Assembly (NCBI RefSeq): GCF_014199915.1
Contig: NZ_JACHOO010000004.1
Location: 166,024-230,023 of the forward strand
Length of the DNA stretch: 64,000 bases
Source: Prosthecomicrobium pneumaticum
GTDB taxonomy: Bacteria > Pseudomonadota > Alphaproteobacteria > Rhizobiales > Kaistiaceae
Reading direction: 5' to 3'
Shown here: positions 16,635-25,661 of the stretch, one piece after another
Position numbering within the stretch: position 1 is the stretch's first letter
Layout: each line of letters starts with the position of its first letter
Program-made: the position numbers and the translations under genes
Notes under the pieces: generated by a model
What the model was told of the DNA's origin: nothing
Seen by the model: only the letters and a program-made list of their open reading frames with translations
Databases searched by the model: none

Positions 16635-19088
16635 CTATGTGCCGCGCGGCTTCGCCCGGCTGGTCGCCTGCGCGGCGAGCGGGTCCTCCGGCCAGACGTG
16701 CTTCGGATAGCGGCCGCGCATCTCGGCCCGCACGTCTTTCCAAGAGCCGCGCCAGAAGCCCGGCAGGTCGCGCGTCATCTGGATCGGCCGGTGGGCCGGC
16801 GACGTCAGCTCGACGAGGAGCGGCACGGCGCCGCCGCCGACCGCCGGATGGATGTCGAGGCCGAACAATTCCTGCACCCGGATCGATAGCAGCGGGCCGT
16901 TCTCGGTCGCGTAGTCGATCGGCAGCCGGCTGCCCGAGGGCGCGTCGAAATGCGACGGCGCCAGCCGGTCGAGCGCGGCCCGCTGGTCCCAGGGGACGAG
17001 CGCCCGGAGCGCTTCGGCGAGCGTGTCGGGGCCGATCGCGTCGGGGCGCCGCACGCCGGCGAGAAAGGGGCCGAGCCAGTCGCCGAGCGTCGCGGCGAGC
17101 GCCTCGTCCGAGACGTCCGGCCAGGGCGGGCCGAGCCGGCCGAAGAGAAAGCCGAGCCGCGCGCGGAACGCCGCCGCGCCCTTCTCCCAGGGGAGGCGCG
17201 CGACGCCGCGGCGGCCGATCTCGGAAAGCAGGGCGTCGCGGGTCTGCGCTTCCGTGACGGTGCCGAGCGCCCGCTCGGCGAGCACCAGCCGGCCGTAGCG
17301 GCGGACGCTGCGGCCACGCACCGAGCCGGTCCGCTCGTCGAAGGCGACCGCCGCCTCCTCGACGATGCGGTCGGCGAAGCCGGCCTCGATCGCGGCGCGG
17401 TCGAGCGGGGCTGCGGCGAGGATGCGGGCGTTCTCCGCCGTGCCGGTGACGCCCGCCACCGCGAGGAAGGCCTCGCGGGCGAGCGCGTCCGCCGGCTCGA
17501 CCCGGGCGCCGCGGCCGCCCGCCATGACGAAGCCGCCGGGCGCGCCGCGCGCCATCGCCACGCGCTCCGGGAAGGCGTGCATCAGCACCGCGCCCGCCTC
17601 CTCGATCCTGTCGCGGCCGTCCGCCGGATCGGCGCCGACCGCCCGGGCGAAGCGCGCGGCGAGCGCCAGCGCATCGCGGCTGCGGCCGTCGCGCGCCGCG
17701 AGAAGCCGGCGCGCCCGCTCGCGCAGATCCGTGTCGTCGCCGGCGAGGCCCGGCTCGGAGAGCAGCACGGCGAGGCCGGCGGCGAGACCGCCGAGCCCCT
17801 CCGACGCGGCCCGCCGCAGCATGTGGCCGAGCCGCGGCGCGAGGGGGAGGCGGGCGAGCGCCCGGCCTTCCGGCGTCAGCCTGCGGTCGGCATCGAGCGC
17901 GCCAAGCTCGGAAAGCGTCTTCAGCGCCTCGTCCCAGGCGGGCTTCGGCGGCGGATCGAGAAAGGCGAGGGCGGCGGGGTCGGCGACGCCCCAGGCGGCG
18001 AGATCGAGGGCGAGCGGGGCGAGATCGGCCTCGAGCATCTCCGGCCGGTCGAAGGGGGCGAGCGCGGCGGTCTGGCCCTCCTCCCACAGCCGATAGCAGA
18101 CGCCCGGCTCGGTGCGGCCGGCGCGGCCGCGGCGCTGGTCGGCGGCGGCGCGGCTGACCCGGCGCGTCTCCAGCCGGGTGATGCCGGTCGCCGGCTCATA
18201 GGCCGGCACGCGGGCGAGGCCGCTGTCGATCACCACGCGGACCCCCTCGATCGTCAGCGAGGTCTGCGCGATCGCGGTGGCGAGCACGATCTTGCGCCGG
18301 TCCGGCGCGGCGGGCCGGATGGCGCGGTCCTGGGCGGCGAAATCGAGCGCGCCATAGAGCGGCGCGAGTTCGGTCTCGGCGGGCAGCCGCCCCTCGAGCC
18401 GCTCCGCGGTGCGGCGGATCTCGGCCTGGCCGGGCAGGAAAACGAGCAGGCTGCCCGTTTCTTCGGCGAGCGCACGGCGGATGGCGGCGGCCGCGTCGTC
18501 CTCGATCCGGCCGCGCGGATCGCGCGGCAGGTGGCGCGTCTCGACCGGGAACATCCGGCCCGCGCTCTCGATCACCGGCGCATCGCCGAGGAGCCCGGCG
18601 ACGCGCGCGCCGTCGATCGTCGCCGACATGACGACGAGGCGCAGGTCTTCGCGGAGCGCGCCGCGCGCGTCGAGCGCGAGCGCGAGGCCGAGATCGCCGT
18701 CGAGGCTGCGCTCGTGGAACTCGTCGAAGAGCACGGCGGCGACCCCGTCGAGCGCCGGATCGTCGAGGATCATGCGGGTGAACACGCCCTCGGTGACGAC
18801 CTCGATGCGGGTCGCGGCGGAGACCTTCGTCTCCATCCGCACCCGGTAGCCGACGGTGCGGCCGACCTCCTCGCCGAGCGTCTCGGCCATCCGCCGCGCC
18901 GCGGCGCGGGCCGCGAGCCGCCGCGGCTCGAGCACGACGATCCGGCCGTCGCCGCGCCACGGCGCCGAGAGCAGGGCGAGCGGCACGCGCGTCGTCTTGC
19001 CGGCGCCGGGCGGCGCGACGAGCACGGCGCGGCCCTTGTCGGCGAGGGCGGCGATGAGATCGGGAAGGACGGCTTCGACGGGCAGCAT
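16635..19088 (-). CDS. hrpB: ATP-dependent helicase HrpB (DEAH-type)
   Basis: An 817-residue superfamily 2 helicase. Walker A is APPGAGKTTRVPLALL (residues ~25-40); the DEAH-box position reads DEFHERS (about 123), as usual in HrpB; motif III is VMSATIDG; the C-terminal helicase half has QRRGRAGRTEPGVCYRLW. The HrpB-specific C-terminal domain ends with PAHRPIQMTRDLPGFW and a basic tail. Its RNA substrate is not established in most bacteria. The ATG at 19088 was chosen over the longer frame because LPVEAVLPDLIAAL is the conserved HrpB N-terminus. It is divergent from urtA across a 317-bp control region. Confidence 0.93.
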   Translation of the reverse strand: MLPVEAVLPDLIAALADKGRAVLVAPPGAGKTTRVPLALLSAPWRGDGRIVVLEPRRLAARAAARRMAETLGEEVGRTVGYRVRMETKVSAATRIEVVTEGVFTRMILDDPALDGVAAVLFDEFHERSLDGDLGLALALDARGALREDLRLVVMSATIDGARVAGLLGDAPVIESAGRMFPVETRHLPRDPRGRIEDDAAAAIRRALAEETGSLLVFLPGQAEIRRTAERLEGRLPAETELAPLYGALDFAAQDRAIRPAAPDRRKIVLATAIAQTSLTIEGVRVVIDSGLARVPAYEPATGITRLETRRVSRAAADQRRGRAGRTEPGVCYRLWEEGQTAALAPFDRPEMLEADLAPLALDLAAWGVADPAALAFLDPPPKPAWDEALKTLSELGALDADRRLTPEGRALARLPLAPRLGHMLRRAASEGLGGLAAGLAVLLSEPGLAGDDTDLRERARRLLAARDGRSRDALALAARFARAVGADPADGRDRIEEAGAVLMHAFPERVAMARGAPGGFVMAGGRGARVEPADALAREAFLAVAGVTGTAENARILAAAPLDRAAIEAGFADRIVEEAAVAFDERTGSVRGRSVRRYGRLVLAERALGTVTEAQTRDALLSEIGRRGVARLPWEKGAAAFRARLGFLFGRLGPPWPDVSDEALAATLGDWLGPFLAGVRRPDAIGPDTLAEALRALVPWDQRAALDRLAPSHFDAPSGSRLPIDYATENGPLLSIRVQELFGLDIHPAVGGGAVPLLVELTSPAHRPIQMTRDLPGFWRGSWKDVRAEMRGRYPKHVWPEDPLAAQATSRAKPRGT

Positions 19089-19229
19089 CCCCCGCCTTCT
19101 AGAGGCTGACGGGCGGGCTTCCAAGCGCGCCGTGGACCGGGCTCCCGGGCAAAGGGGACGGTGCGCGTCCTCGCTCCCGCCGGGCCGGAGGGGGAGGGTG
19201 CGCGGCGATCGTCCGGATCGGCCCGCGCT

Positions 19230-19245
19230 TACGTCAATCGACGTA
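19230..19245. promoter_or_regulatory. 16-bp palindrome upstream of urtA, candidate operator
   Basis: TACGTC-AATC-GACGTA, a perfect inverted repeat with 6-bp arms and a 4-bp spacer, 55 bp upstream of the sigma-54 -24 element. The position suits an activator or repressor site. It does not match the NtrC consensus half-site GCACC, so the cognate regulator is unknown; GntR-like regulators often use palindromes of this shape. Confidence 0.45.
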
Positions 19246-19299
19246 TATGCCGCGCCGCACAACGGGCCGAGACTTGGCCACGACGGCGGCGGGCGCCCC

Positions 19300-19315
19300 T
19301 GGCAGGGACCTTGCT
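19300..19315 (+). promoter_or_regulatory. Sigma-54 (RpoN) promoter for urtABCDE
   Basis: TGGCAGG-GACC-TTGCT: the GG of the -24 element and the GC of the -12 element are at the canonical spacing, with TGGCA and TTGCT both matching the RpoN consensus. The predicted start site is near 19326, leaving a leader of about 80 nt before urtA. The leader contains a weak CCCC/GGGG hairpin (19366-19385). RpoN control fits nitrogen-limited expression of a urea importer. Confidence 0.72.
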
Positions 19316-19405
19316 TGGACGCTGATGCGGAACGCTGCAGCCGTCGCGAGTCAACAAAGCGCCATGCCCCTCTCTCCCAGGGGGCCGGCAACAGGGGGAC
19401 TTCCG

Positions 19406-20695
19406 ATGTTCAAGAAAACCAGCCGCTTCCTCGCGGCGCTCGCCACCGCCGCCGTGCTCGGCGCCGGTGTGTCGGGCGCGTCGGCGCAGGAAGACACGAT
19501 CAAGGTCGGCATCCTGCATTCGCTCTCCGGCACGATGGCGATCTCGGAGACGACGCTCAAGGACACCATGCTGTTCCTGATCGACGAGCAGAACAAGAAG
19601 GGCGGCCTGCTCGGCAAGAAGCTCGAGGCGGTGGTGGTCGATCCGGCCTCCGACTGGCCGCTGTTCGCCGAGAAGGCGCGCGAGCTGATCTCGGTCGACA
19701 AGGTCTCGGCGGTGTTCGGCTGCTGGACCTCGGTCAGCCGCAAGTCGGTGCTGCCGGTGTTCAAGGAGCTCAACTCGATCCTCTTCTACCCCGTCCAGTA
19801 CGAGGGTGAGGAATCCGAGCGCAACGTGTTCTATACCGGCGCCGCGCCGAACCAGCAGGCGATCCCGGCCGTCGACTATCTGATGAACGAGGAAGGCGTC
19901 CAGCGCTGGGTGCTCGCCGGTACCGACTATGTCTATCCGCGCACGACCAACAAGATCCTCGAGGCCTATCTCAAGGCCAAGGGTGTCGCCGCCGAAGACA
20001 TCATGATCAACTACACGCCGTTCGGCCACTCCGACTGGCAGACCATCGTCTCCGACATCAAGGCCTTCGGCTCGGCCGGCAAGAAGACGGCGGTCGTTTC
20101 GACGATCAACGGCGACGCCAACGTGCCCTTCTACAAGGAGCTGGCGAACCAGGGCATCAAGGCGGAAGACATCCCGGTCGTCGCCTTCTCGGTCGGTGAG
20201 GAAGAACTCGCCGGCATCGACACCGGCCCGCTGGTCGGCCACCTCGCCGCGTGGAACTATTTCGAGTCGGTCGACACGCCCGAGAACGCCGACTTCATCG
20301 CCAAGTGGAAGGCCTACATCAAGAACGACAAGCGCGTCACCAACGACCCGATGGAAGCCCATTATATCGGCTTCAACATGTGGGTGAAGGCGGTCGAGAA
20401 GGCCGGCACCACCGATCCGGACGCCGTCATCGACGCGCTGGTCGGCGTCTCCGTGCCGAACCTCACCGGCGGCTATTCCGCGATGATGCCGAACCACCAC
20501 ATCACCAAGCCCGTGCTGATCGGCGAGATCCAGGCCGACGGCCAGTTCGACGTGGTGTGGAACACGCCCGGCCTCGTGGTCGGCGACGAGTGGTCGGACT
20601 TCCTGCCCGACTCGAAGGACCTGATCTCCGATTGGCGCGCTCCGCTCTCCTGCGGCAACTTCAACGTCGCCACCGGCAAGTGCGGCGGCAGCTGA
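19406..20695 (+). CDS. urtA: Urea ABC transporter substrate-binding protein
   Basis: A 429-residue periplasmic receptor of the branched-chain amino acid/amide family. The signal peptide ends at SGASAQED (about residue 27). The mature start TIKVGILHSLSGTMAISE and the internal FGCWTSVSRKSVLPVF and LFYPVQYEGEE segments are highly characteristic of UrtA (urea/short amides). It opens the urt cluster behind a sigma-54 promoter. The ATG at 19406 follows a GGGGGAC ribosome site. A strong 12-bp hairpin after its stop may set its expression above that of the permeases, as is common for binding proteins. Confidence 0.95.
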   Translation: MFKKTSRFLAALATAAVLGAGVSGASAQEDTIKVGILHSLSGTMAISETTLKDTMLFLIDEQNKKGGLLGKKLEAVVVDPASDWPLFAEKARELISVDKVSAVFGCWTSVSRKSVLPVFKELNSILFYPVQYEGEESERNVFYTGAAPNQQAIPAVDYLMNEEGVQRWVLAGTDYVYPRTTNKILEAYLKAKGVAAEDIMINYTPFGHSDWQTIVSDIKAFGSAGKKTAVVSTINGDANVPFYKELANQGIKAEDIPVVAFSVGEEELAGIDTGPLVGHLAAWNYFESVDTPENADFIAKWKAYIKNDKRVTNDPMEAHYIGFNMWVKAVEKAGTTDPDAVIDALVGVSVPNLTGGYSAMMPNHHITKPVLIGEIQADGQFDVVWNTPGLVVGDEWSDFLPDSKDLISDWRAPLSCGNFNVATGKCGGS

Positions 20696-20712
20696 CCGAC
20701 GCCGGACACCAA

Positions 20713-20739
20713 GCGGGGAGGCGGCTTCCGCCTCCCCGC
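20713..20739 (+). terminator. Intercistronic hairpin between urtA and urtB
   Basis: A perfect 12-bp stem GCGGGGAGGCGG / CCGCCTCCCCGC with a 3-base loop, 17 bases after the urtA stop. The following bases (AAGCCTCTTTCTCC) are pyrimidine-rich but not a true T-run. It is more likely a partial terminator or mRNA 3'-end stabiliser than a full stop, since urtB-E lack another clear promoter. Confidence 0.6.
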
Positions 20740-20829
20740 AAGCCTCTTTCTCCGAAGGTCTCGTTCTCCGCACTCCCTCTTCGGACGCCCCGTGGCGGGA
20801 TCTCCCCGCCGCCCTTTCGAGAGCTCCGC

Positions 20830-22446
20830 ATGACCCGCTTCGGCGCCTTCCTGACCGTTCTCCTCGCCGCGCTCGTCCTCCTCGCGGCGGTGCCGAGGAG
20901 CGAGGCCGCGGAGATCCGTCCGCTCGTCGACGCGCTCGGCAAGGGCGGCTATTCCGAACTCGATGCCGCGATCGGCGCGCTCGCCGCGACCGGCGACCCC
21001 GCCGCGGCGAACGTGCTCCAGGCGCTCGGCGACGGCACGCTGCAGGTCCGCAAGAGCGACGGCGCCGTCTTCATCGTGCGCGAGACGGGCGGCAGCTTCA
21101 CCCTCGTCGATCCGGTGACCGGCGCCGAGGCCGGCACGGAGAGCCGCGGCGGGCTCGAACGCATCCGCGTCAACAACCGCGTGCGCCGCACGATCGCCGC
21201 CGCGATGGGCTCGCTCACCCTGATGAGCCCGGAAATTTCCCAACGCCGCGCCGCCGTCGAGACGATCTTCCGCTCCGGCGACCCGACGCAGCTTCCCCTC
21301 CTCGACGAGGCGATCGCCCGCGAGAGCGATCCCGCCGTTAAGCAGGCGATGGTCGAGGCCCGCGCCTCCGCCGTGCTCAAGTCGGACCGGCCCGAGGCCG
21401 ACAAGATCGCCGCCGTCGACACGCTCAGGACCCGCGGCGGACAGGACGCGCTCGCGCTGCTCACCGCCGCGTCGGGCACGGCGACCGGCGCACTGAAGGC
21501 CGCGATCGACGAGGCGATCGGCACGATCGAGGGCACGCTCCGGCTCTGGCAGGGCGCACAGAACATCTGGTACGGCCTCTCGCTCGGCTCGGTGCTGCTG
21601 CTCGCCGCGATCGGCCTCGCCATCACCTTCGGCGTGATGGGCGTCATCAACATGGCGCATGGCGAGATGGTGATGATCGGCGCCTACACGACCTTCGTGG
21701 TGCAGGAATTCATCCGCACCTCGGCGCCCTGGCTGTTCGACTGGTCGCTCGCCATCGCCCTGCCGCTCGCCTTCCTCGTTGCCGGCGCGGTCGGCGTGGC
21801 GATCGAGCGCGGCGTGATCCGCTTCCTCTATGGCCGGCCGCTCGAGACGCTGCTCGCCACCTGGGGCCTGTCGCTGATCCTGCAGCAGGGCGTGCGCACG
21901 ATCTTCGGCCCGACCAACCGGCAGGTCGGCAATCCGTCCTGGATGTCCGGCTCGTTCCAGATCGGCGAGCTCGCCATCACCTACAACCGGATGTGGATCA
22001 TCGTCTTCGCGCTCGCCGTGTTCGCGATCCTGATCCTCGTGCTGCGCTATACGCCCTTCGGACTGCAGATGCGGGCGGTGACGCAGAACCGGCCGATGGC
22101 CTCCTCGATGGGCATCCGCACGCCCTGGGTCGACGCCTTCACCTTCGGCCTCGGCTCGGGCATTGCCGGTATCGCCGGGGTGGCGCTGTCGCAGGTCGAC
22201 AATGTGAGCCCCGATCTCGGCCAGAGCTACATCATCGATTCCTTCATGGTGGTGGTGTTCGGCGGGGTCGGCAATCTCTGGGGCACGCTCGTGGGGGCGC
22301 TGACGCTCGGCGTCGCCAACAAGTTCATAGAGCCCTTCGCGGGCGCGGTGCTCGGCAAGATCCTCGTCCTCGTCTTCATCATCCTCTTCATCCAGAAGCG
22401 TCCGCGGGGCCTGTTCGCCCTCAAGGGCCGGGCGGTCGAGGCATGA
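20830..22446 (+). CDS. urtB: Urea ABC transporter permease UrtB
   Basis: A 538-residue LivH-type permease with the long N-terminal periplasmic region special to UrtB. A signal-like segment (FLTVLLAALVLLAAVPRSEA) is followed by about 230 residues of helical repeats, then the membrane domain starting around residue 250 (NIWYGLSLGSVLLLAAIGLA). The motifs GVMGVINMAHGEMVMIGAY and VVVFGGVGNLWGTLVGAL are family signatures. The ATG at 20830 places the signal at the start. It is separated from urtC by 226 bp containing an intergenic palindromic repeat, so the cluster is less compact than usual. Confidence 0.95.
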   Translation: MTRFGAFLTVLLAALVLLAAVPRSEAAEIRPLVDALGKGGYSELDAAIGALAATGDPAAANVLQALGDGTLQVRKSDGAVFIVRETGGSFTLVDPVTGAEAGTESRGGLERIRVNNRVRRTIAAAMGSLTLMSPEISQRRAAVETIFRSGDPTQLPLLDEAIARESDPAVKQAMVEARASAVLKSDRPEADKIAAVDTLRTRGGQDALALLTAASGTATGALKAAIDEAIGTIEGTLRLWQGAQNIWYGLSLGSVLLLAAIGLAITFGVMGVINMAHGEMVMIGAYTTFVVQEFIRTSAPWLFDWSLAIALPLAFLVAGAVGVAIERGVIRFLYGRPLETLLATWGLSLILQQGVRTIFGPTNRQVGNPSWMSGSFQIGELAITYNRMWIIVFALAVFAILILVLRYTPFGLQMRAVTQNRPMASSMGIRTPWVDAFTFGLGSGIAGIAGVALSQVDNVSPDLGQSYIIDSFMVVVFGGVGNLWGTLVGALTLGVANKFIEPFAGAVLGKILVLVFIILFIQKRPRGLFALKGRAVEA

Positions 22447-22630
22447 GCGTGAGCGCGCGGGCGATCGGACTTTCGGACGGCTTCGGGGCGATGGGGCGCC
22501 TCGTCGCCCGCGGGGAGGACCGGGCGGAGGGGAAGACCCTCGGCACGGCCCTCTCCCGCGGGCGGCAGTCAGAAGCTTCCGGCCTCGCTCTCTCCGGGCG
22601 GGCCGCCGGAGGCCATTGGGTGAAACCCCT

Positions 22631-22648
22631 TCTCCCGCATGCGGGAGA
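22631..22648. repeat. REP-like intergenic palindrome (unit 1)
   Basis: A perfect 18-bp palindrome TCTCCCGCATGCGGGAGA in the urtB-urtC gap, followed by GGGCCGGGGTGAGGG. The same layout (C-run, palindrome, G-rich GCCGGGG tail) recurs at 31700-31816, which marks it as a dispersed small repeat rather than a gene-specific signal. Confidence 0.6.
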
Positions 22649-22672
22649 GGGCCGGGGTGAGGGTCTTCGGAC

Positions 22673-23821
22673 ATGCTGAGCGGATTCCTCCTGCGCGCGC
22701 TCGACCGGCGGACCTGGATCGTTCTCCTCCTCCTCGTCGCGATCGGGCTCGCGGTCCCGGCGCTCAACCTCTTCACCGACCCGTCGAGCCCGATCCATGT
22801 GCCGACCTATGTCGTGGCGCTGCTCGGCAAATATCTGACCTATGCGCTGCTCGCGCTCTCGGTCGACCTGATCTGGGGCTATTGCGGCATTCTCTCGCTC
22901 GGCCACGGCGCCTTCTTCGCGCTCGGCGGCTATGCGATGGGCATGTATCTGATGCGCCAGATCGGCGCGCGCGGCGTCTATGCCAATCCGACCCTGCCGG
23001 ACTTCATGGTGTTCCTCAACTGGAAGGAACTGCCCTGGTTCTGGTACGGCTTCGACATGTTCTGGTTCGCCGCGCTGATGGTGCTCGTCGTGCCGGGCCT
23101 GCTCGCCTTCGTCTTCGGCTGGTTCGCCTTCCGCAGCCGCGTCACGGGCGTCTATCTGTCGATCATCACCCAGGCGATGACCTATGCGCTGCTGCTCGCC
23201 TTCTTCCGCAACGACATGGGCTTCGGCGGCAATAACGGCCTGACCGATTTCAAGGACATTCTCGGCTTCAACATCCAGGCCGACACGACGCGCGGCGCGC
23301 TGTTCCTCGCCTCGGCGCTGGCGCTGGCGCTCGGCTTCCTGGTCTGCCGCGCGGTGATCGCCTCGAAGTTCGGCAAGGTGCTCGTCGCGGTGCGCGACGC
23401 GGAGAGCCGCACCCGCTTCATCGGCTACCGGGTCGAGGGCTACAAGCTCGTCGTCTTCGTCCTCTCCGCGATGATGGCGGGCGTCGCCGGCGCGCTCTAT
23501 GTGCCGCAGGTCGGCATCATCAATCCGGGCGAGTTCGCGCCGGCGAACTCGATCGAGGCGGTGATCTGGGTGGCGGTCGGCGGTCGCGGCACGCTGATCG
23601 GCCCGATCGTCGGGGCCGTCCTCGTCAACTTCGCGAAGACCTGGTTCACCACCGGCATGCTCGCCGAATACTGGCTGTTCGTGCTGGGCGGCCTGTTCGT
23701 CGCGGTCACGCTCTTCCTGCCGAAGGGCGTGGTCGGAACCTTCATCGGCCGCAAGGGCGCCAACCGGCCCGGAAACGGCATTCCCGCGGCGCCCGCCGCG
23801 CAGCCCCAGCCGGCGGAGTGA
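22673..23821 (+). CDS. urtC: Urea ABC transporter permease UrtC
   Basis: A 382-residue LivM-type inner-membrane permease and partner of UrtB. It has about nine to ten hydrophobic segments, with the family motifs LSVDLIWGYCGILSLGHGAF (about residues 61-80) and AVIWVAVGGRGTLIGPIVGA (about 300-319). The C-terminus ends in a short Pro/Ala-rich tail. The stop overlaps the urtD GTG by four bases, implying coupling. The start at 22673 lies just after the palindromic repeat, with GAGGG at 22660-22664 as a possible ribosome site. Confidence 0.95.
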   Translation: MLSGFLLRALDRRTWIVLLLLVAIGLAVPALNLFTDPSSPIHVPTYVVALLGKYLTYALLALSVDLIWGYCGILSLGHGAFFALGGYAMGMYLMRQIGARGVYANPTLPDFMVFLNWKELPWFWYGFDMFWFAALMVLVVPGLLAFVFGWFAFRSRVTGVYLSIITQAMTYALLLAFFRNDMGFGGNNGLTDFKDILGFNIQADTTRGALFLASALALALGFLVCRAVIASKFGKVLVAVRDAESRTRFIGYRVEGYKLVVFVLSAMMAGVAGALYVPQVGIINPGEFAPANSIEAVIWVAVGGRGTLIGPIVGAVLVNFAKTWFTTGMLAEYWLFVLGGLFVAVTLFLPKGVVGTFIGRKGANRPGNGIPAAPAAQPQPAE

Positions 23822-24579
23822 GCGCGATGAACGAGAAGGCGAAGAATTCGCTCCTCTATCTCGACGGCGTCTCGGTCTCCTTCGACGGCTTCAAGGCGCT
23901 CAACGCCCTGTCGCTGGTCATCGAGCCGGGCGAGATGCGGGCGATCATCGGCCCGAACGGCGCCGGCAAGACGACGATGATGGACGTCATCACCGGCAAG
24001 ACGAAACCCGACGAGGGCGACGTCTATTTCTCCGGCTCGGTCGACCTGCGCCGCATGGACGAGGCCTCGATCGCCTCGCTCGGCATCGGCCGCAAGTTCC
24101 AGAAGCCCACCGTCTTCGAGAGCCACTCCGTCTGGGACAATCTCGAACTGGCGCTCGCCGGCCCGCGCGGCCCCTTCGCCATGCTGTTCCACAAGCGGAC
24201 GCGGGCGGAGGAGGAGCGGATCGAGGCGATCCTGACAACCATCCGGCTCGGCGAGAAGCGCGACTGGCTCGCCGCCAATCTGTCGCACGGCCAGAAGCAA
24301 TGGCTGGAGATCGGCATGCTGCTCGCCCAGGAGCCGAAACTGCTTCTCGTCGACGAGCCGGCGGCCGGCATGACCGACGCCGAGACCGCCGAGACGGCGA
24401 TCCTGCTCAAAGAGATCGCCAAGACCAAATCGGTCGTCGTCGTCGAGCACGACATGACCTTCGTGCGCGATCTCGACGTCAAGGTGACGGTGCTGCACGA
24501 GGGCTCGGTGCTGTCGGAAGGCACGCTCGACCATGTCTCGGCCGACCCGCGGGTCGTCGAAGTCTATCTGGGGCGGTGA
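23818..24579 (+). CDS. urtD: Urea ABC transporter ATP-binding protein UrtD
   Basis: A 253-residue LivG-type ATPase. Walker A is GPNGAGKTTMMDVITG (about residue 45), and UrtD-typical stretches include DEASIASLGIGRKFQKPTVF. The signature loop reads LSHGQKQWLEIGMLL, with Gln-Lys in place of the usual GGQ, as usual for UrtD. Walker B is LLLVDEPAAGM. The GTG at 23818 overlaps the urtC stop; an ATG at 23827 three codons later is an equally plausible start. UrtE begins two bases after the stop. Confidence 0.94.
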   Translation: MSAMNEKAKNSLLYLDGVSVSFDGFKALNALSLVIEPGEMRAIIGPNGAGKTTMMDVITGKTKPDEGDVYFSGSVDLRRMDEASIASLGIGRKFQKPTVFESHSVWDNLELALAGPRGPFAMLFHKRTRAEEERIEAILTTIRLGEKRDWLAANLSHGQKQWLEIGMLLAQEPKLLLVDEPAAGMTDAETAETAILLKEIAKTKSVVVVEHDMTFVRDLDVKVTVLHEGSVLSEGTLDHVSADPRVVEVYLGR

Positions 24580-24581
24580 CC

Positions 24582-25277
24582 ATGCTGAGCGTCGAGAAGA
24601 TCGATCTGCACTATGGCGCCGCGCAGGCGCTGCGCGGCGTCTCGCTCGTCGCCAATCCCGGCGAGGTGACCTGCGTGATGGGGCGCAACGGTGTCGGCAA
24701 GACGAGCCTTCTCAGGGCGATCGTCGGCCAGCGACCGATCTCGGGCGGGCAGATCGTCTGGGAGGGCAAGCCGCTCGGCCGGATGGCGCCCTATGACCGC
24801 GCCAAGGCGGGCATCGCGATCGTGCCGCAGGGCCGCGAGATTTTTCCGCTCCTGTCGGTCAAGGAAAATCTCGAGACCGGATTCGCACCGCTCGCCCGCC
24901 GCGACCGGCATGTGCCGGACTATGTCTTCGATCTCTTCCCCGTCCTCAAATCCATGCTGCGGCGGCGCGGCGGCGATCTCTCGGGCGGCCAGCAGCAGCA
25001 GCTCGCGATCGGCCGCGCCCTCGTCACCCGGCCGCGCCTGCTCGTGCTCGATGAGCCGACCGAGGGCATCCAGCCGTCGATCATCAAGGACATCGGCACG
25101 GCGATCAAATGGCTGCGCGATCAGGGCACGATGGCGATCGTGCTCGTCGAGCAGTATTTCGACTTCGCGCACGAACTCGCCGACCGTTTCGCGGTGATGG
25201 ACCGCGGCGAGGTGATCGTCTCGGGCACCCGTGCCGAAATGGACCCGGACAAGGTCCGGGCGCACATGACGGTGTGA
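24582..25277 (+). CDS. urtE: Urea ABC transporter ATP-binding protein UrtE
   Basis: A 231-residue LivF-type ATPase completing the five-gene importer. Walker A is GRNGVGKTSLLRAIVG (about residues 35-50), signature LSGGQQQQLAIGRAL, and Walker B LLVLDEPTEGIQP, whose EGIQP ending is typical of UrtE. The longer frame upstream is a shadow of urtD. It is the last gene of the cluster; the expected ureDABCEFG genes do not follow within the window. Confidence 0.95.
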   Translation: MLSVEKIDLHYGAAQALRGVSLVANPGEVTCVMGRNGVGKTSLLRAIVGQRPISGGQIVWEGKPLGRMAPYDRAKAGIAIVPQGREIFPLLSVKENLETGFAPLARRDRHVPDYVFDLFPVLKSMLRRRGGDLSGGQQQQLAIGRALVTRPRLLVLDEPTEGIQPSIIKDIGTAIKWLRDQGTMAIVLVEQYFDFAHELADRFAVMDRGEVIVSGTRAEMDPDKVRAHMTV

Positions 25278-25661
25278 GTGAGGCGCGGGGGCGGTCCGGA
25301 CCGGACGGCCGCTGCGGATCCTCGACGGGTCGGATCGGGCTGACACGAGGGCGGCGTCCCGGTCGATAGCGCGTCTGCGCGCGGTCTCGCCGCTCGCCGG
25401 GCAGGGATGGCTCGGCCACGCCGGCGCTGCCATTCCGGTCTCGGGATCATGGACGCGAGATCGGGCGCGGTAGACGCCGGCTGCACGCGCCCGGTGGGGC
25501 CCTGCAGCGGCGCGATCGCACGGCCGCCACGAGATTGCGGACGGCCGATGCGGCCTGCGTCCGCGCCGGAGGGTCGGCGGAGCCGGCGGCCTTGCACACG
25601 AACATGATGAGCGGCAGCACGCGACGGGCCGTTGTCCCGGCCACGGATGGCGGGTGTGGCC
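25278..25661. other. Gene-free spacer after urtE
   Basis: 384 bp between two convergent genes (urtE and the bfd-like gene). I see no conserved reading frame, RNA or terminator with a T-run. A 12-bp palindrome CGGTCCGGACCG lies just after urtE. Short frames exist on both strands but show no recognisable protein. Confidence 0.5.
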
